Assembly: GCF_014192225.1 (NCBI RefSeq)
Contig: NZ_JACHXS010000010.1
Coordinates: 62,001-126,000 of the forward strand
DNA: 64,000 bases
Origin: Pseudoduganella umbonata
GTDB taxonomy: Bacteria > Pseudomonadota > Gammaproteobacteria > Burkholderiales > Burkholderiaceae_D
Reading direction: 5' to 3'
Within the stretch, counting starts at the first letter, position 1, and each line of letters starts with the position of its first letter. This document shows positions 33,155 to 41,600 of the stretch, in pieces. Both the position numbers and the translations under genes were made by a program. The notes under the pieces were generated by a model, which searched no databases, was not told the origin of the DNA, and was given only the letters and a program-made list of their open reading frames with translations.

Positions 33155-34506
33155 GCAATCCTCTCGAACAGTGTGGTCTCGGCGGCAGCGGCATATTGCA
33201 CGCCCGTGATGGCAAACATGCTCGACCATGCCTGGTCGACAGTGGCAACCGACACCATGGGTGGCTTGCCCGTGAACGCGGCGAAGTCGGCAATGCGCGA
33301 CAGGATGTCGCGTGGGAAGCTGGCCAGCAGCGGCTCGCCACTGTCCCGGTGCAGCTCCTTGATCAGGTACGCCAGCGCCCCCTCGTCCGGCGCGATGCCC
33401 AGTGCACGGCACTGCAGGCGGAACAGCGTGCAATAAGCGCTTTCGCCGATCGGGCCCACGTGCACCTTGTAGCCCAGCCGGCGCAGTGACGATGGATCGA
33501 GCAGCGCCTGCGGTTCCAGGTTGGTGACGAAAATCATCGTCACATCGAACGGCACGGCGAACTTGCGGCCGCCCTGCAGCGACAGGTGTTCGGCACCCGT
33601 ATCGAGCGGCTGGGCGAATCGGTTCAGCAACTCCCCAGCCGGCACCCGTTGCCGGCCCAGGTCGTCCACGATGAACAGTCCTCCGGCTGCCTTCATTTGT
33701 GGCGGCGCCTGGTAACTGCCGGAGAACGGGTCGTGGCGCAGGCCCAGCATGTCCAGCGCCAGCTCCGCGCCCATGTGCAGTACGGGGCGGCAGCACAGCA
33801 CCCAGCGGCTGTCGGAGCTGCGCCGTTCGCCCATCGCGCGCGCCTCTGCCTGCACCGTTGGCGGCTGGTGGATCGCACTGTCGAACACCTGCACGATTTC
33901 GTCGCCCATCAGGATCGCGTACGGTACTCCCACCGTGCCTTGCAACAGCCGGCCAAGCCTGCGCGCCAGCGTGGTCTTGCCGCTGCCGGACGGACCATGC
34001 AGCAGCAGCGAGCGGTGGGCATGCAGTGCGGCACCGACCAGTTCACGCACGCTGGCTGGCTGGCAGTCGTCGGCGAATTCCGCGGCGACATCTTCCGCTG
34101 CGACGGTCTGCAGCAAGGCCGACTGGCGCTGCACCAGCGTGCGATAGGTTTCCAGCGGCACTGGCGCTGGCCCCGTGTACGGGCAGCGTTCGAGCCAGGC
34201 AGCGGTGCGTTGCCTGCCGGCGGACGTAAGCTGGTACTGCACGTCGATGTCCGTATCGCCGCGCCATGCGACTTCGGCCAGTTGCTCGGCCACCATGAAG
34301 TCGAGCACTTCGCGCAGGACGTTGATCGACAGGCGCAGGCGTGTCGTAAGCATGGGCAAGTGAGTCTTTCCGGAGCTGAACAGTTGTTTGGCAGCCAGCT
34401 CGGCAAGAAGGGTCAGCTCCAACCCTGTCTCGCGCACCGTCCTGGGCTGAGCGGGCAGTTGGGACTGCCCTTCGGTACGTTCGCCTGCAGTGACTTGGTC
34501 CATCAT
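33151..34506 (-). CDS. AAA ATPase with N-terminal winged helix, Tad-locus associated
   Basis: 451 residues. Residues 28-105 look like a winged-helix DNA-binding or adaptor domain. The AAA core has Walker A Gly-Pro-Ser-Gly-Ser-Gly-Lys-Thr (171-178) and a Walker B ending Phe-Ile-Val-Asp281-Asp282, with a sensor-like Val-Thr-Asn segment near 330. It is not one of the classical Tad proteins, although such genes occur in other betaproteobacterial Tad loci. GAGGAG lies four bases before a tandem ATG; it overlaps cpaB by 4 bp. It could regulate or remodel the pilus machine. Confidence 0.75.
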   Translation of the reverse strand: MMDQVTAGERTEGQSQLPAQPRTVRETGLELTLLAELAAKQLFSSGKTHLPMLTTRLRLSINVLREVLDFMVAEQLAEVAWRGDTDIDVQYQLTSAGRQRTAAWLERCPYTGPAPVPLETYRTLVQRQSALLQTVAAEDVAAEFADDCQPASVRELVGAALHAHRSLLLHGPSGSGKTTLARRLGRLLQGTVGVPYAILMGDEIVQVFDSAIHQPPTVQAEARAMGERRSSDSRWVLCCRPVLHMGAELALDMLGLRHDPFSGSYQAPPQMKAAGGLFIVDDLGRQRVPAGELLNRFAQPLDTGAEHLSLQGGRKFAVPFDVTMIFVTNLEPQALLDPSSLRRLGYKVHVGPIGESAYCTLFRLQCRALGIAPDEGALAYLIKELHRDSGEPLLASFPRDILSRIADFAAFTGKPPMVSVATVDQAWSSMFAITGVQYAAAAETTLFERIA

Positions 34507-34564
34507 TGCGCTCCTCGTTGTAGAGGGGCAATCTTAGTCAGGAGTTTCCTGGTGGATATTGATC

Positions 34565-35107
34565 TCAAGCAAAAGCAAATCCGTGTTGCTCCAGCACGAC
34601 GGCAGTCGTGCCAAGGGCAATTGCCACGCCATAGGGAATACCGCCAGCACTTGCTTGACGGTCGATCACCACGGCTTGCATGGGAAAGCCGGCCACTCGG
34701 CACAGCAGTGGCCACATCAGGGATTTCAGGTTTCGAAAGAGAATGCGCCAGCGGCCATTCATGACCAGCATTCCCACTGCAAGGATGCCGCCGATCAGGC
34801 AGGTCAGGATGCCGATCCGCATCGCCAACGCAGGGCCGACAAATGCTCCGGTCATTGCCATCAGCTTGACGTCCCCGGCGGCCATGCCGCGCAGTAAATA
34901 CAGCGGCAGGAAAAGAAAGAAGCCGGCGGCCAGGCCGGCAAGCCAGGTGGAAAGCAGCACACCCTCTGCGCCGGTACGCCAATGCAACAGCAACGACAGG
35001 ACCAAGCCAGAAACGACGAGTGCATTGGGGATGCGCCGCAGTGCAAGGTCAGTGACCGCGGCCTGCAGCACCAGCCACAGCAGAAGAATTTGAAGTGCCT
35101 GGTTCAT
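34565..35107 (-). CDS. tadV: Prepilin peptidase TadV/CpaA
   Basis: 180 residues from the ATG at 35107; an in-frame TTG at 35122 would add five residues. A24-family aspartic protease: Asp20 in Val-Thr-Asp-Leu-x-x-Arg-Arg-Ile-Pro-Asn and Asp79 in Ala-Gly-Asp-Val-Lys-Leu form the catalytic pair, within about five helices. It cleaves Flp and TadE-type prepilins. It follows flp copy 1 and its terminator by about 15 bp. Confidence 0.9.
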   Translation of the reverse strand: MNQALQILLLWLVLQAAVTDLALRRIPNALVVSGLVLSLLLHWRTGAEGVLLSTWLAGLAAGFFLFLPLYLLRGMAAGDVKLMAMTGAFVGPALAMRIGILTCLIGGILAVGMLVMNGRWRILFRNLKSLMWPLLCRVAGFPMQAVVIDRQASAGGIPYGVAIALGTTAVVLEQHGFAFA

Positions 35108-35119
35108 TGCATTGCCTAT

Positions 35120-35150
35120 CAAAAAGCCCGCCGGCCGGGACCGGCGGGCT
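35120..35150 (-). terminator. Terminator after flp copy 1
   Basis: On the minus strand an AGCCCGCCGG/CCGGCGGGCT stem with a 6-base loop is followed by T5. It separates the abundant pilin message from tadV; some readthrough is needed for the rest of the operon unless another promoter exists. Confidence 0.8.
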
Positions 35151-35158
35151 GGTCCAGG

Positions 35159-35347
35159 TTAATCCCCGACTGCGGTACTGATCTTGGTGCCGATCTTGGC
35201 GAATGCTGTCGAGATGGTGCCGCCAAGCGTGTTGAACGCAACACCGATGACACCGGCAACCACGGCTGCCAGCAGGCCATACTCGATGGCGGTAATGCCT
35301 TCTTCGTCCCGTGCGAATTCTTGAACTGTGCTGATCAATGCTTTCAT
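35159..35347 (-). CDS. flp: Flp-family type IVb pilin, copy 1
   Basis: 62 residues. The prepilin leader is Met1-Gly17; cleavage before Ile18 gives a mature pilin with Glu and Tyr at positions 5 and 6 (Glu22-Tyr23), the Flp motif, followed by a hydrophobic helix with Ala-Ala-Val-Val-Ala-Gly. AGGAG lies five bases before the ATG. Copy 2 at 36013 differs in a few residues, mainly near the C-terminus. Confidence 0.93.
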   Translation of the reverse strand: MKALISTVQEFARDEEGITAIEYGLLAAVVAGVIGVAFNTLGGTISTAFAKIGTKISTAVGD

Positions 35348-35570
35348 GATTACTCCTGTGGATTCTTGGTGGTTGAGTTGGCGCTGGTGCCAAACGAAGC
35401 AGTCAGTAAGGTCACTATAAATTTATGCCTATCGGAAAGATTGATGCAGCACAAGCTTGCCCAACAGAACCACAGAGATAGCGCACTGTGTGGCGGCCTG
35501 GCTACACCGCCGGAAACCTCGAAGAAGTTACGCAAAGTCGAATCGATGCGTTTTTCAACTATTTTCATCA
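35348..35570 (-). repeat. Upstream region of flp copy 1, homologous to that of copy 2
   Basis: This stretch aligns over its full length with 36014-36219: shared blocks include the ribosome-binding site, GGTTGAGTTGGC, an ACTATA region, TGTGTGGCGGCC and, at the far end, TCAACTATTTTCATCA (35555-35570) identical in both. I could not fix a promoter with confidence. It marks one copy of a tandem duplication. Confidence 0.8.
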
Positions 35571-35787
35571 TGGGATCCTTGCTCTGGTCCGACTGCGCCG
35601 GAAGCGCGCGCGGTCGGTTTCCTGCATTGCCGGGCGACAGACCCCGCGCCAGACAGAGAGCAGGATTTCCTGCTGTGTACGAGACAGCAGCGCCAAGGCA
35701 AGGACGCTGAGACAAACTACCGGGAATGCGCATTGCACAGCCTCGATGACCATCCTGCAGAACCAGCCACGGCAGCAGAGTGACCAT
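35571..35787 (-). pseudogene. Decayed 5' fragment of a second tadV prepilin-peptidase gene
   Basis: From the ATG at 35787, translation gives Leu-Leu-Pro-Trp-Leu-Val-Leu-Gln, matching residues 8-15 of TadV, then after a frameshift near 35753 continues with Val-Ile-Glu-Ala-Val and Pro-Val-Val-Cys-Leu-Ser-Val-Leu-Ala-Leu-Ala-Leu-Leu, matching TadV residues 18-42, and Ile-Leu-Leu-Ser-Val-Trp matching 51-55. The first catalytic Asp is replaced by Glu and everything past about residue 60 is missing. It lies just after flp copy 2 and its terminator, the place tadV holds after copy 1. Confidence 0.7.
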
Positions 35788-35819
35788 AAAAAAAGCCCGC
35801 CAGTCGGAACTGGCGGGCT
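35787..35819 (-). terminator. Terminator after flp copy 2
   Basis: On the minus strand an AGCCCGCCAGT/ACTGGCGGGCT stem with a 4-base loop is followed by T7. It is the homologue of the terminator after copy 1. Confidence 0.85.
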
Positions 35820-35827
35820 CGTTCAGG

Positions 35828-36013
35828 TCAAGGAAGATAGGTGGATATCTTGGTACTGATCTTGCCAAATGTCGTCGAGATGGTACCGCCAAGCGTGTTG
35901 AATGCAACGCCGATGACGCCCGCGACCACGGCCGCCAGGAGGCCATATTCGATGGCGGTAATGCCTTCTTCGTCCCGTGCAAATTGTTGAACTGAACTGA
36001 TCAATGCTTTCAT
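35828..36013 (-). CDS. flp: Flp-family type IVb pilin, copy 2
   Basis: 61 residues, nearly identical to copy 1 over the first 47 residues, including the Gly17 cleavage site, Glu22-Tyr23 and the hydrophobic helix; it diverges at the C-terminus (ends Thr-Tyr-Leu-Pro). AGGAG lies five bases before the ATG. The longer in-frame ORF to 36079 lacks a site and would hide the prepilin leader. It is the most promoter-proximal gene of the Tad locus as seen here. Confidence 0.92.
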   Translation of the reverse strand: MKALISSVQQFARDEEGITAIEYGLLAAVVAGVIGVAFNTLGGTISTTFGKISTKISTYLP

Positions 36014-36219
36014 GATGACTCCTGTGAGTACTTTGTGGTTGAGTTGGCTCTGGCGCCAAGTGAAGCGCCAGTGAGGCAACTATAGGTTTTATGCTGGGCA
36101 GCAAAATTGACGTAGCGCAAGTTTGCCGGAGGGAACCGAAGACACATCGAAATGTGTGGCGGCCCATCCGCACCGCCGGCCGAACGTAAAATCGTTGCAT
36201 TCCTCAACTATTTTCATCA
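36014..36219 (-). repeat. Upstream region of flp copy 2, homologous to that of copy 1
   Basis: Second copy of the repeated flp upstream region; ends with the shared TCAACTATTTTCATCA at 36204-36219. The rest of the gene-free stretch to 36345 is AT-richer and must hold the promoter of the divergent diguanylate cyclase; I see no clear boxes. Confidence 0.8.
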
Positions 36220-36345
36220 CGAATAATTGCTCTTGATACAAAAAGCATTTATTCTGATTAACTATTCTTGGAAAGGCCTCGTGCTCTACGTCACTGTGCG
36301 CCTTATTTTTCTGGAAACAGTCGCCGTAACCTTCTAGACGAGAGC

Positions 36346-37395
36346 ATGGATTCCCTACTGAAACACATGGTAGACATGACCGGCCACCGCGATCACTCGA
36401 TGCTGGACATCTCGGTGATCTCGGCAGTGCAGGAACTGGCCGGTGCCAGCCGCGCCCGCGTGCTGACGCTGGCCAGCGTGCGCGGCCACCTGTACGTGCG
36501 GCCGCGCGCCGTGGTAGTCGCCGGGCAGGCCGCCAGGATGGAAGACGGCATCGATCCGGCCAGCCCTGGGGAACCGATCGGGCACTTCCCGGCACTGGAA
36601 CGCTGCATCCTGCGCCATGAGGCATCGGCCGACGAGGTCGATGAAGATGGCCTGCACACGCTGTGGCTGCCGATCTGGCTGGGCGCCAAGGCAGATACCT
36701 GCCTGCAGATCGTCAACCCGACACCCTGCACGCCCGACACGATCCACGTCATCCGGGGCATCGTCAGCGTCTACAAGAATTTTCAGAACCTGCTCGACTA
36801 CAGCGAACGCGATTCGCTGACCGGCCTGCTGAACCGCAAGACATTCGACGACCAGCTGAACAAGATGCTGCTGGCCTCCAGCGCCGAACAGGATGCGCTG
36901 ACCCTGCTGCCGGGTGAGACGGAGCGCCGCCAGCACACGGACATGGAAAAACAATGGCTGGCGGTGGTGGATGTCGACCACTTCAAGCATGTCAACGATC
37001 GTTTCGGCCACCTGTATGGTGACGAGGTGCTGATCCTGATCGCCAACCTGCTGACGTCGTCTTTCCGGGCGCAAGACCGCGTGTTCCGCTTCGGCGGCGA
37101 GGAATTCGTCGTGCTGCTGCGCTCGTCGACGCTGGAAAATGCCAAGATGATCATCGACCGCTTCCGCATGAACGTGGAGCAGCACGATTTTCCGCAAGTC
37201 GGCAAGGTCACCGTCAGTGTCGGCTTCGTGGCGATCAGCGCCTGCGAGGCGCCGGTGGTAATCCTGGGCCGCGCCGACCAGGCGCTATATTTCGCCAAGA
37301 GCCACGGTCGTAACATGGCCTGCCATTACGATGAGCTGGTCAGCGGCGGCCTGCTGCATGCTGTCGAATCGAACGATACCGCCGAGTTCTTCTAG
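36346..37395 (+). CDS. Diguanylate cyclase (GGDEF domain)
   Basis: 349 residues from the ATG at 36346; an earlier in-frame GTG/ATG extension lacks a plausible leader. Residues 20-150 are a GAF-like sensory domain without membrane helices. The GGDEF domain (about 155-335) has the active site Gly250-Gly251-Glu-Glu-Phe, metal-binding Asp209 and the inhibitory I-site Arg241-Ala-Gln-Asp244 five residues upstream. About 28 extra residues (178-205) interrupt the start of the domain. It makes cyclic di-GMP. It is divergent from the flp/Tad locus, so pilus formation and c-di-GMP may be linked. Confidence 0.92.
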   Translation: MDSLLKHMVDMTGHRDHSMLDISVISAVQELAGASRARVLTLASVRGHLYVRPRAVVVAGQAARMEDGIDPASPGEPIGHFPALERCILRHEASADEVDEDGLHTLWLPIWLGAKADTCLQIVNPTPCTPDTIHVIRGIVSVYKNFQNLLDYSERDSLTGLLNRKTFDDQLNKMLLASSAEQDALTLLPGETERRQHTDMEKQWLAVVDVDHFKHVNDRFGHLYGDEVLILIANLLTSSFRAQDRVFRFGGEEFVVLLRSSTLENAKMIIDRFRMNVEQHDFPQVGKVTVSVGFVAISACEAPVVILGRADQALYFAKSHGRNMACHYDELVSGGLLHAVESNDTAEFF

Positions 37396-37457
37396 TAAAG
37401 TGCGTCTGGCTGGCGTCATGGAGTGCGCCGGGAATTACATAAGGTCTTCCTGAAACT

Positions 37458-38384
37458 GTGGAACTACGCCAGTTACGGTATTTTGTCGCGATCGTGGAAC
37501 ACGGCTCGCTGTCGCGCGCCGCTGGCGTGCTGCACGTTGCGCAACCGGCGCTGACTCAACAGTTGCGCCAGCTCGAAGAAGAGCTGGGCGCGCTGCTGCT
37601 GCATCGCAGCGCCCAGGGCGTGCACAGTACCGATGCCGGCAAGGTCTTCTATGAGCACGCCCAGGCGATCCTGAAGCAGGTCGCGGATGCCCGCTCGGCC
37701 GTCAGCCACTCGGCGCGGCCGTCCGGCACCGTCACACTCGGGCTGCCGCACAGTATTTCCGCCGCGCTGGCCCTCCCCCTGCTGGCGGCTGCGCGCGAGC
37801 AATATCCGGATATCACCTTGCAGTTGACGGAAGAACTGACCGGCCACCTGGCCGAGCAGCTCAAATCCGGCCGGGTCAACCTGGCCGTGCTGTTCGATGA
37901 CGGCCAGTTGACGCCGTTCGCGGCCACGCCACTGGCGGAGGAAGCGCTGCGCTTCATCTGCCGTGCCGACGCGCCATGGTTCCCGGGCCGAACGACGGTG
38001 ACGCTGGCCGAGGCGCTGTCCACCACGCTGATCCTGCCCGGGCTGCAGCACGGCGTACGGCCGCGCATCGAGGCCGTGGCCCGGGCCGCCGGGCTGGCCA
38101 CCGCCGGCGTCATCGAGATCAATTCGATCGCCATCCTGAAGTCGGCACTGATGGCCGACATGGGCGCCACCATCCTGCCGGTGGCGCCGGTGCTGCCGGA
38201 GATCGAGCGGGGCCAGATGCGCTGGCTGGACATCCACGAGCCGGCGATATCGCGCATGGTAGTGCTGTGCGCCTCGCGTAACCTGCCGCCAACGACCGCC
38301 GCCACCGCGATCAGCCAGTTGGCGGTCGGCGTGGTGCAGCGCCTGTGCACGAGCAACGCATGGCCGGGCGCCACATTGCTCTAA
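37458..38384 (+). CDS. LysR-family transcriptional regulator
   Basis: 308 residues from a GTG at 37458; Glu-Leu-Arg-Gln-Leu-Arg-Tyr-Phe is the classic LysR opening. The helix-turn-helix occupies 1-60, the effector domain about 90-295, with similarity to the CynR/Nac subgroup. No strong ribosome-binding site. It precedes the oxidoreductase gene on the same strand by about 225 bp; whether it controls it cannot be told. Confidence 0.85.
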   Translation: MELRQLRYFVAIVEHGSLSRAAGVLHVAQPALTQQLRQLEEELGALLLHRSAQGVHSTDAGKVFYEHAQAILKQVADARSAVSHSARPSGTVTLGLPHSISAALALPLLAAAREQYPDITLQLTEELTGHLAEQLKSGRVNLAVLFDDGQLTPFAATPLAEEALRFICRADAPWFPGRTTVTLAEALSTTLILPGLQHGVRPRIEAVARAAGLATAGVIEINSIAILKSALMADMGATILPVAPVLPEIERGQMRWLDIHEPAISRMVVLCASRNLPPTTAATAISQLAVGVVQRLCTSNAWPGATLL

Positions 38385-38430
38385 GCCGGCAGCCATCACT
38401 TTTTCTTATACCCCCATCCCCAAAGCCTAT

Positions 38431-38459
38431 TTCCGTATACGTCAACCCGGGCGTACACT
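38431..38459 (+). promoter_or_regulatory. Possible promoter of the indolepyruvate oxidoreductase gene
   Basis: TTCCGT (38431-38436), a 17-base spacer and TACACT (38454-38459) form a moderate sigma-70 promoter 150 bp before the start codon. Confidence 0.35.
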
Positions 38460-38609
38460 GATTCGAGAACCGCTGGATTACGGCGGTTGACGGCCCCGAT
38501 CACAACCGGCACGAGACCGGCGCGGATCCGACAGTGGCCTGGACCGGAATGCTTCTACCCGAAGTGCGATGGCGCAGGCGCAACCGAAACAAGATTTTGG
38601 AGACAAGCC

Positions 38610-41600
38610 ATGCCCGATACCTCGGCAATGGGCGCCGCCGCCCCCCTTCCCGGTGCGAACGGCCCACAGCCAGTGCCCCTGAATGACGTCAGCCTGGACG
38701 ACAAGTACACCGCCACTTCCGGCAAGATCTTCCTGTCGGGCATACAGGCTCTCGTGCGCCTTCCCCTGATGCAGCAAATACGCGACGCTGCCGCAGGCCT
38801 GAACACGGCGGGCTTCATCTCCGGCTACCGGGGCTCCCCGCTGGGCGGCCTCGACGAGACATTGTGGAAAACGCAGAAACACCTCGACGCACATCACATC
38901 CAGTTCGTGCCCGGCGTGAACGAGGACCTTGCCGCCACGGCTGTCTGGGGCTCGCAGCAGGTCGACCTGATCGGGCCAGCCAGATACGATGGCGTGTTCG
39001 CGATGTGGTACGGCAAGGGTCCGGGCGTGGACCGCTGCGGCGACGTCTTCAAGCACATGAACCACGCCGGCACGGCTCGGCACGGTGGCGTACTGCTGGT
39101 GGCCGGCGACGATCACGGCGCCTATTCGTCGACGCTGCCGCACCAGTCCGACCATATCTTCTCGGCCTGCATGATTCCGGTGCTGTACCCGTGCAATGTG
39201 CAGGAATACCTCGATCTCGGCGTGCATGGCTGGGCCATGTCGCGCTTTTCCGGTTGCGCGGTAGCGTTCAAGGCGCTGGCCGACACGGTGGAGTCATCGT
39301 CCTCGGTGGATGCCGATCCGTTCCGCGTGCAGGTCAGGCTGCCGCAGGATTTCCACATGCCGGAGGGCGGCCTGAATGCGCGGCTGTCCAACGTGCCGCT
39401 GGGCCGGCAGGCGCGCAACCAGGAAGCGCTGATGCAGGATTACAAGATCTATGCGGCACTGGCCTATGCGCGTGAAAACAGGCTGAACCACACGACGATC
39501 GACAATCCCGATGCGAAGCTGGGCATCATCGCTTCCGGCAAGTCGTACCTGGATGTGCTCGAGGCGCTGGAAGAACTGGGCATCGACGAAGCGATGGCCG
39601 CCAGGGTCGGCCTGCGGCTGTTCAAGGTAGCGATGCCGTGGCCGCTGGAACCGGATTCGGTGCGCGAATTCGCCCAGGGGCTCGACGAAATCCTGGTGGT
39701 GGAGGAAAAGCGCCAGTTCGTCGAATACCAGCTGAAGGAACAGTTGTACAACTGGCGTGACGACGTGCGCCCCCGCGTGATCGGCAAGTTCGACGACAAG
39801 GGCGAATGGGTGGCGCCGCGCGGCGAATGGCTGCTGCCGCCGAAGGCCGATTTCTCGGTCTCGCAAGTGGCCCGCGTGATCGCCTCCCGCATCAAGCGCT
39901 ATGTGACCGATGCGCACATCTGCGACCAGATCAAGGCGCGGCTGGCCTTCCTGGACGCCAAGGATGCGGTGCTGCAGAAGGCGATCAGCACGCCTTTCCG
40001 GCCGGCGTTCTACTGTTCCGGCTGCCCACACAATACGTCGACCAAGGTACCGGAAGGCAGTTTCGCGCTGGCCGGCATCGGCTGCCACGTGATGGCCACG
40101 TCGATCTACCCGGACATGAACAAGCTGACCACGCACATGGGCGGCGAAGGCACGCCGTGGATCGGCCAGGCGGCGTTTTCCACCGTGCCGCACGTGTTCC
40201 AGAACCTGGGCGACGGCACCTACTTTCACTCCGGCTACCTGGCCATCCGCGCCGCCGTAGCCGCCAAGGTGAACATCACCTACAAGATCCTGTACAACGA
40301 TGCCGTAGCGATGACGGGCGGCCAGCCGGTCGACGGCACGGTCTCCGTGCCGATGATCGCGCAGCAGATGGCGGCCGAGGGCGTGCGGCGCATCGCGCTG
40401 GTGACGGAAGACCTGTCGCGCTATGCGGACCGTTCGAACCTGCCGGCCTTCGTGACACTGCATGACCGCAAGGAGATGGATGCGGTGCAGCGCGAACTGC
40501 GCGACATCGCCGGCTGCACGGTGCTGATCTACGACCAGACCTGCGCGGCCGAGAAGCGCCGCCGCAGGAAGAAGAACGAACTCGCCGATCCGGGCAAGCG
40601 CATGGTGATCAACGAAGCGGTCTGCGAAGGCTGCGGCGATTGCGGCATCCAGTCGAACTGCGTGTCGATCCTGCCGAAAGAAACCGAGTTCGGGCGCAAG
40701 CGCACGATCGACCAATCCAGCTGCAACAAGGATTACTCGTGCGTCAAGGGCTTCTGCCCCAGCTTCGTGACCGTGGAAGGCGGCACGCTGAAAAAATCCA
40801 AGGCCGACAAGACACATACGGAAGACTGGGGCACGCTGCCGCCGCCGGTGATCCCGGCGTGCGAGCAGCCGTACAACATCCTCATCAACGGTATCGGCGG
40901 TACCGGCGTGATTACCGTCGGCGCGTTGATGGGCATGGCCGCGCACCTCGAAGGCAAGGGCGCTTCGGTACTGGACATGACGGGCATGTCGCAGAAGAAC
41001 GGCTCCGTCACGTCGCACGTGAAAATCGTGCAGGCCCCGGAGCAGCTGCGCGCGCAGCGCATTGCCACCGGCGAGGCCGACCTGGTGCTGGGCTGCGACA
41101 TGCTGACCACGGGCGCGGCGGATGCGGTATCGAAGATGCGGCCGGGCCGCACGCTGGCCGTCGTCAACCTGCACGAACAGCCGCCCGGCACGTTCGCGCA
41201 GGACGCCGACTGGGAATACCCGGTGGCGGACGTGCGCGCGCTGATCGAGGAATCGGTGGGCGGCCCCGGTGCCGCCGATTTCGTCGACGCGACAAAACTG
41301 GCGACGGGGCTGATGGGCGACTCGATCGCCGCCAACCTGTTCATGCTGGGCTATGCCTGGCAGCGCGGCCGCATTCCGCTGACCGAAGCGGCACTGCTGC
41401 GCGCGATCGAGATGAACGGCGTGGCCGTCGAATCGAACAAGAAAAGCTTCCTGTGGGGCCGGCGCGCGGCGGTGGACGTGAAGCGCGTCGAGCGGATCGC
41501 CATTCCCGCCCAGACGGTGGTGGTGCAGATGCCGCAGAGCCTGGACAGCATCCTGCGCAAGCGCGTCGAGTTCCTGACCGGCTACCAGGATGCCGCGTAT

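Noticed and set aside
35440..35480. A sigma-54-like GG-N10-GC element upstream of flp copy 1
   Set aside because: The homologous position upstream of copy 2 has CG instead of GG, and neither matches the full consensus.
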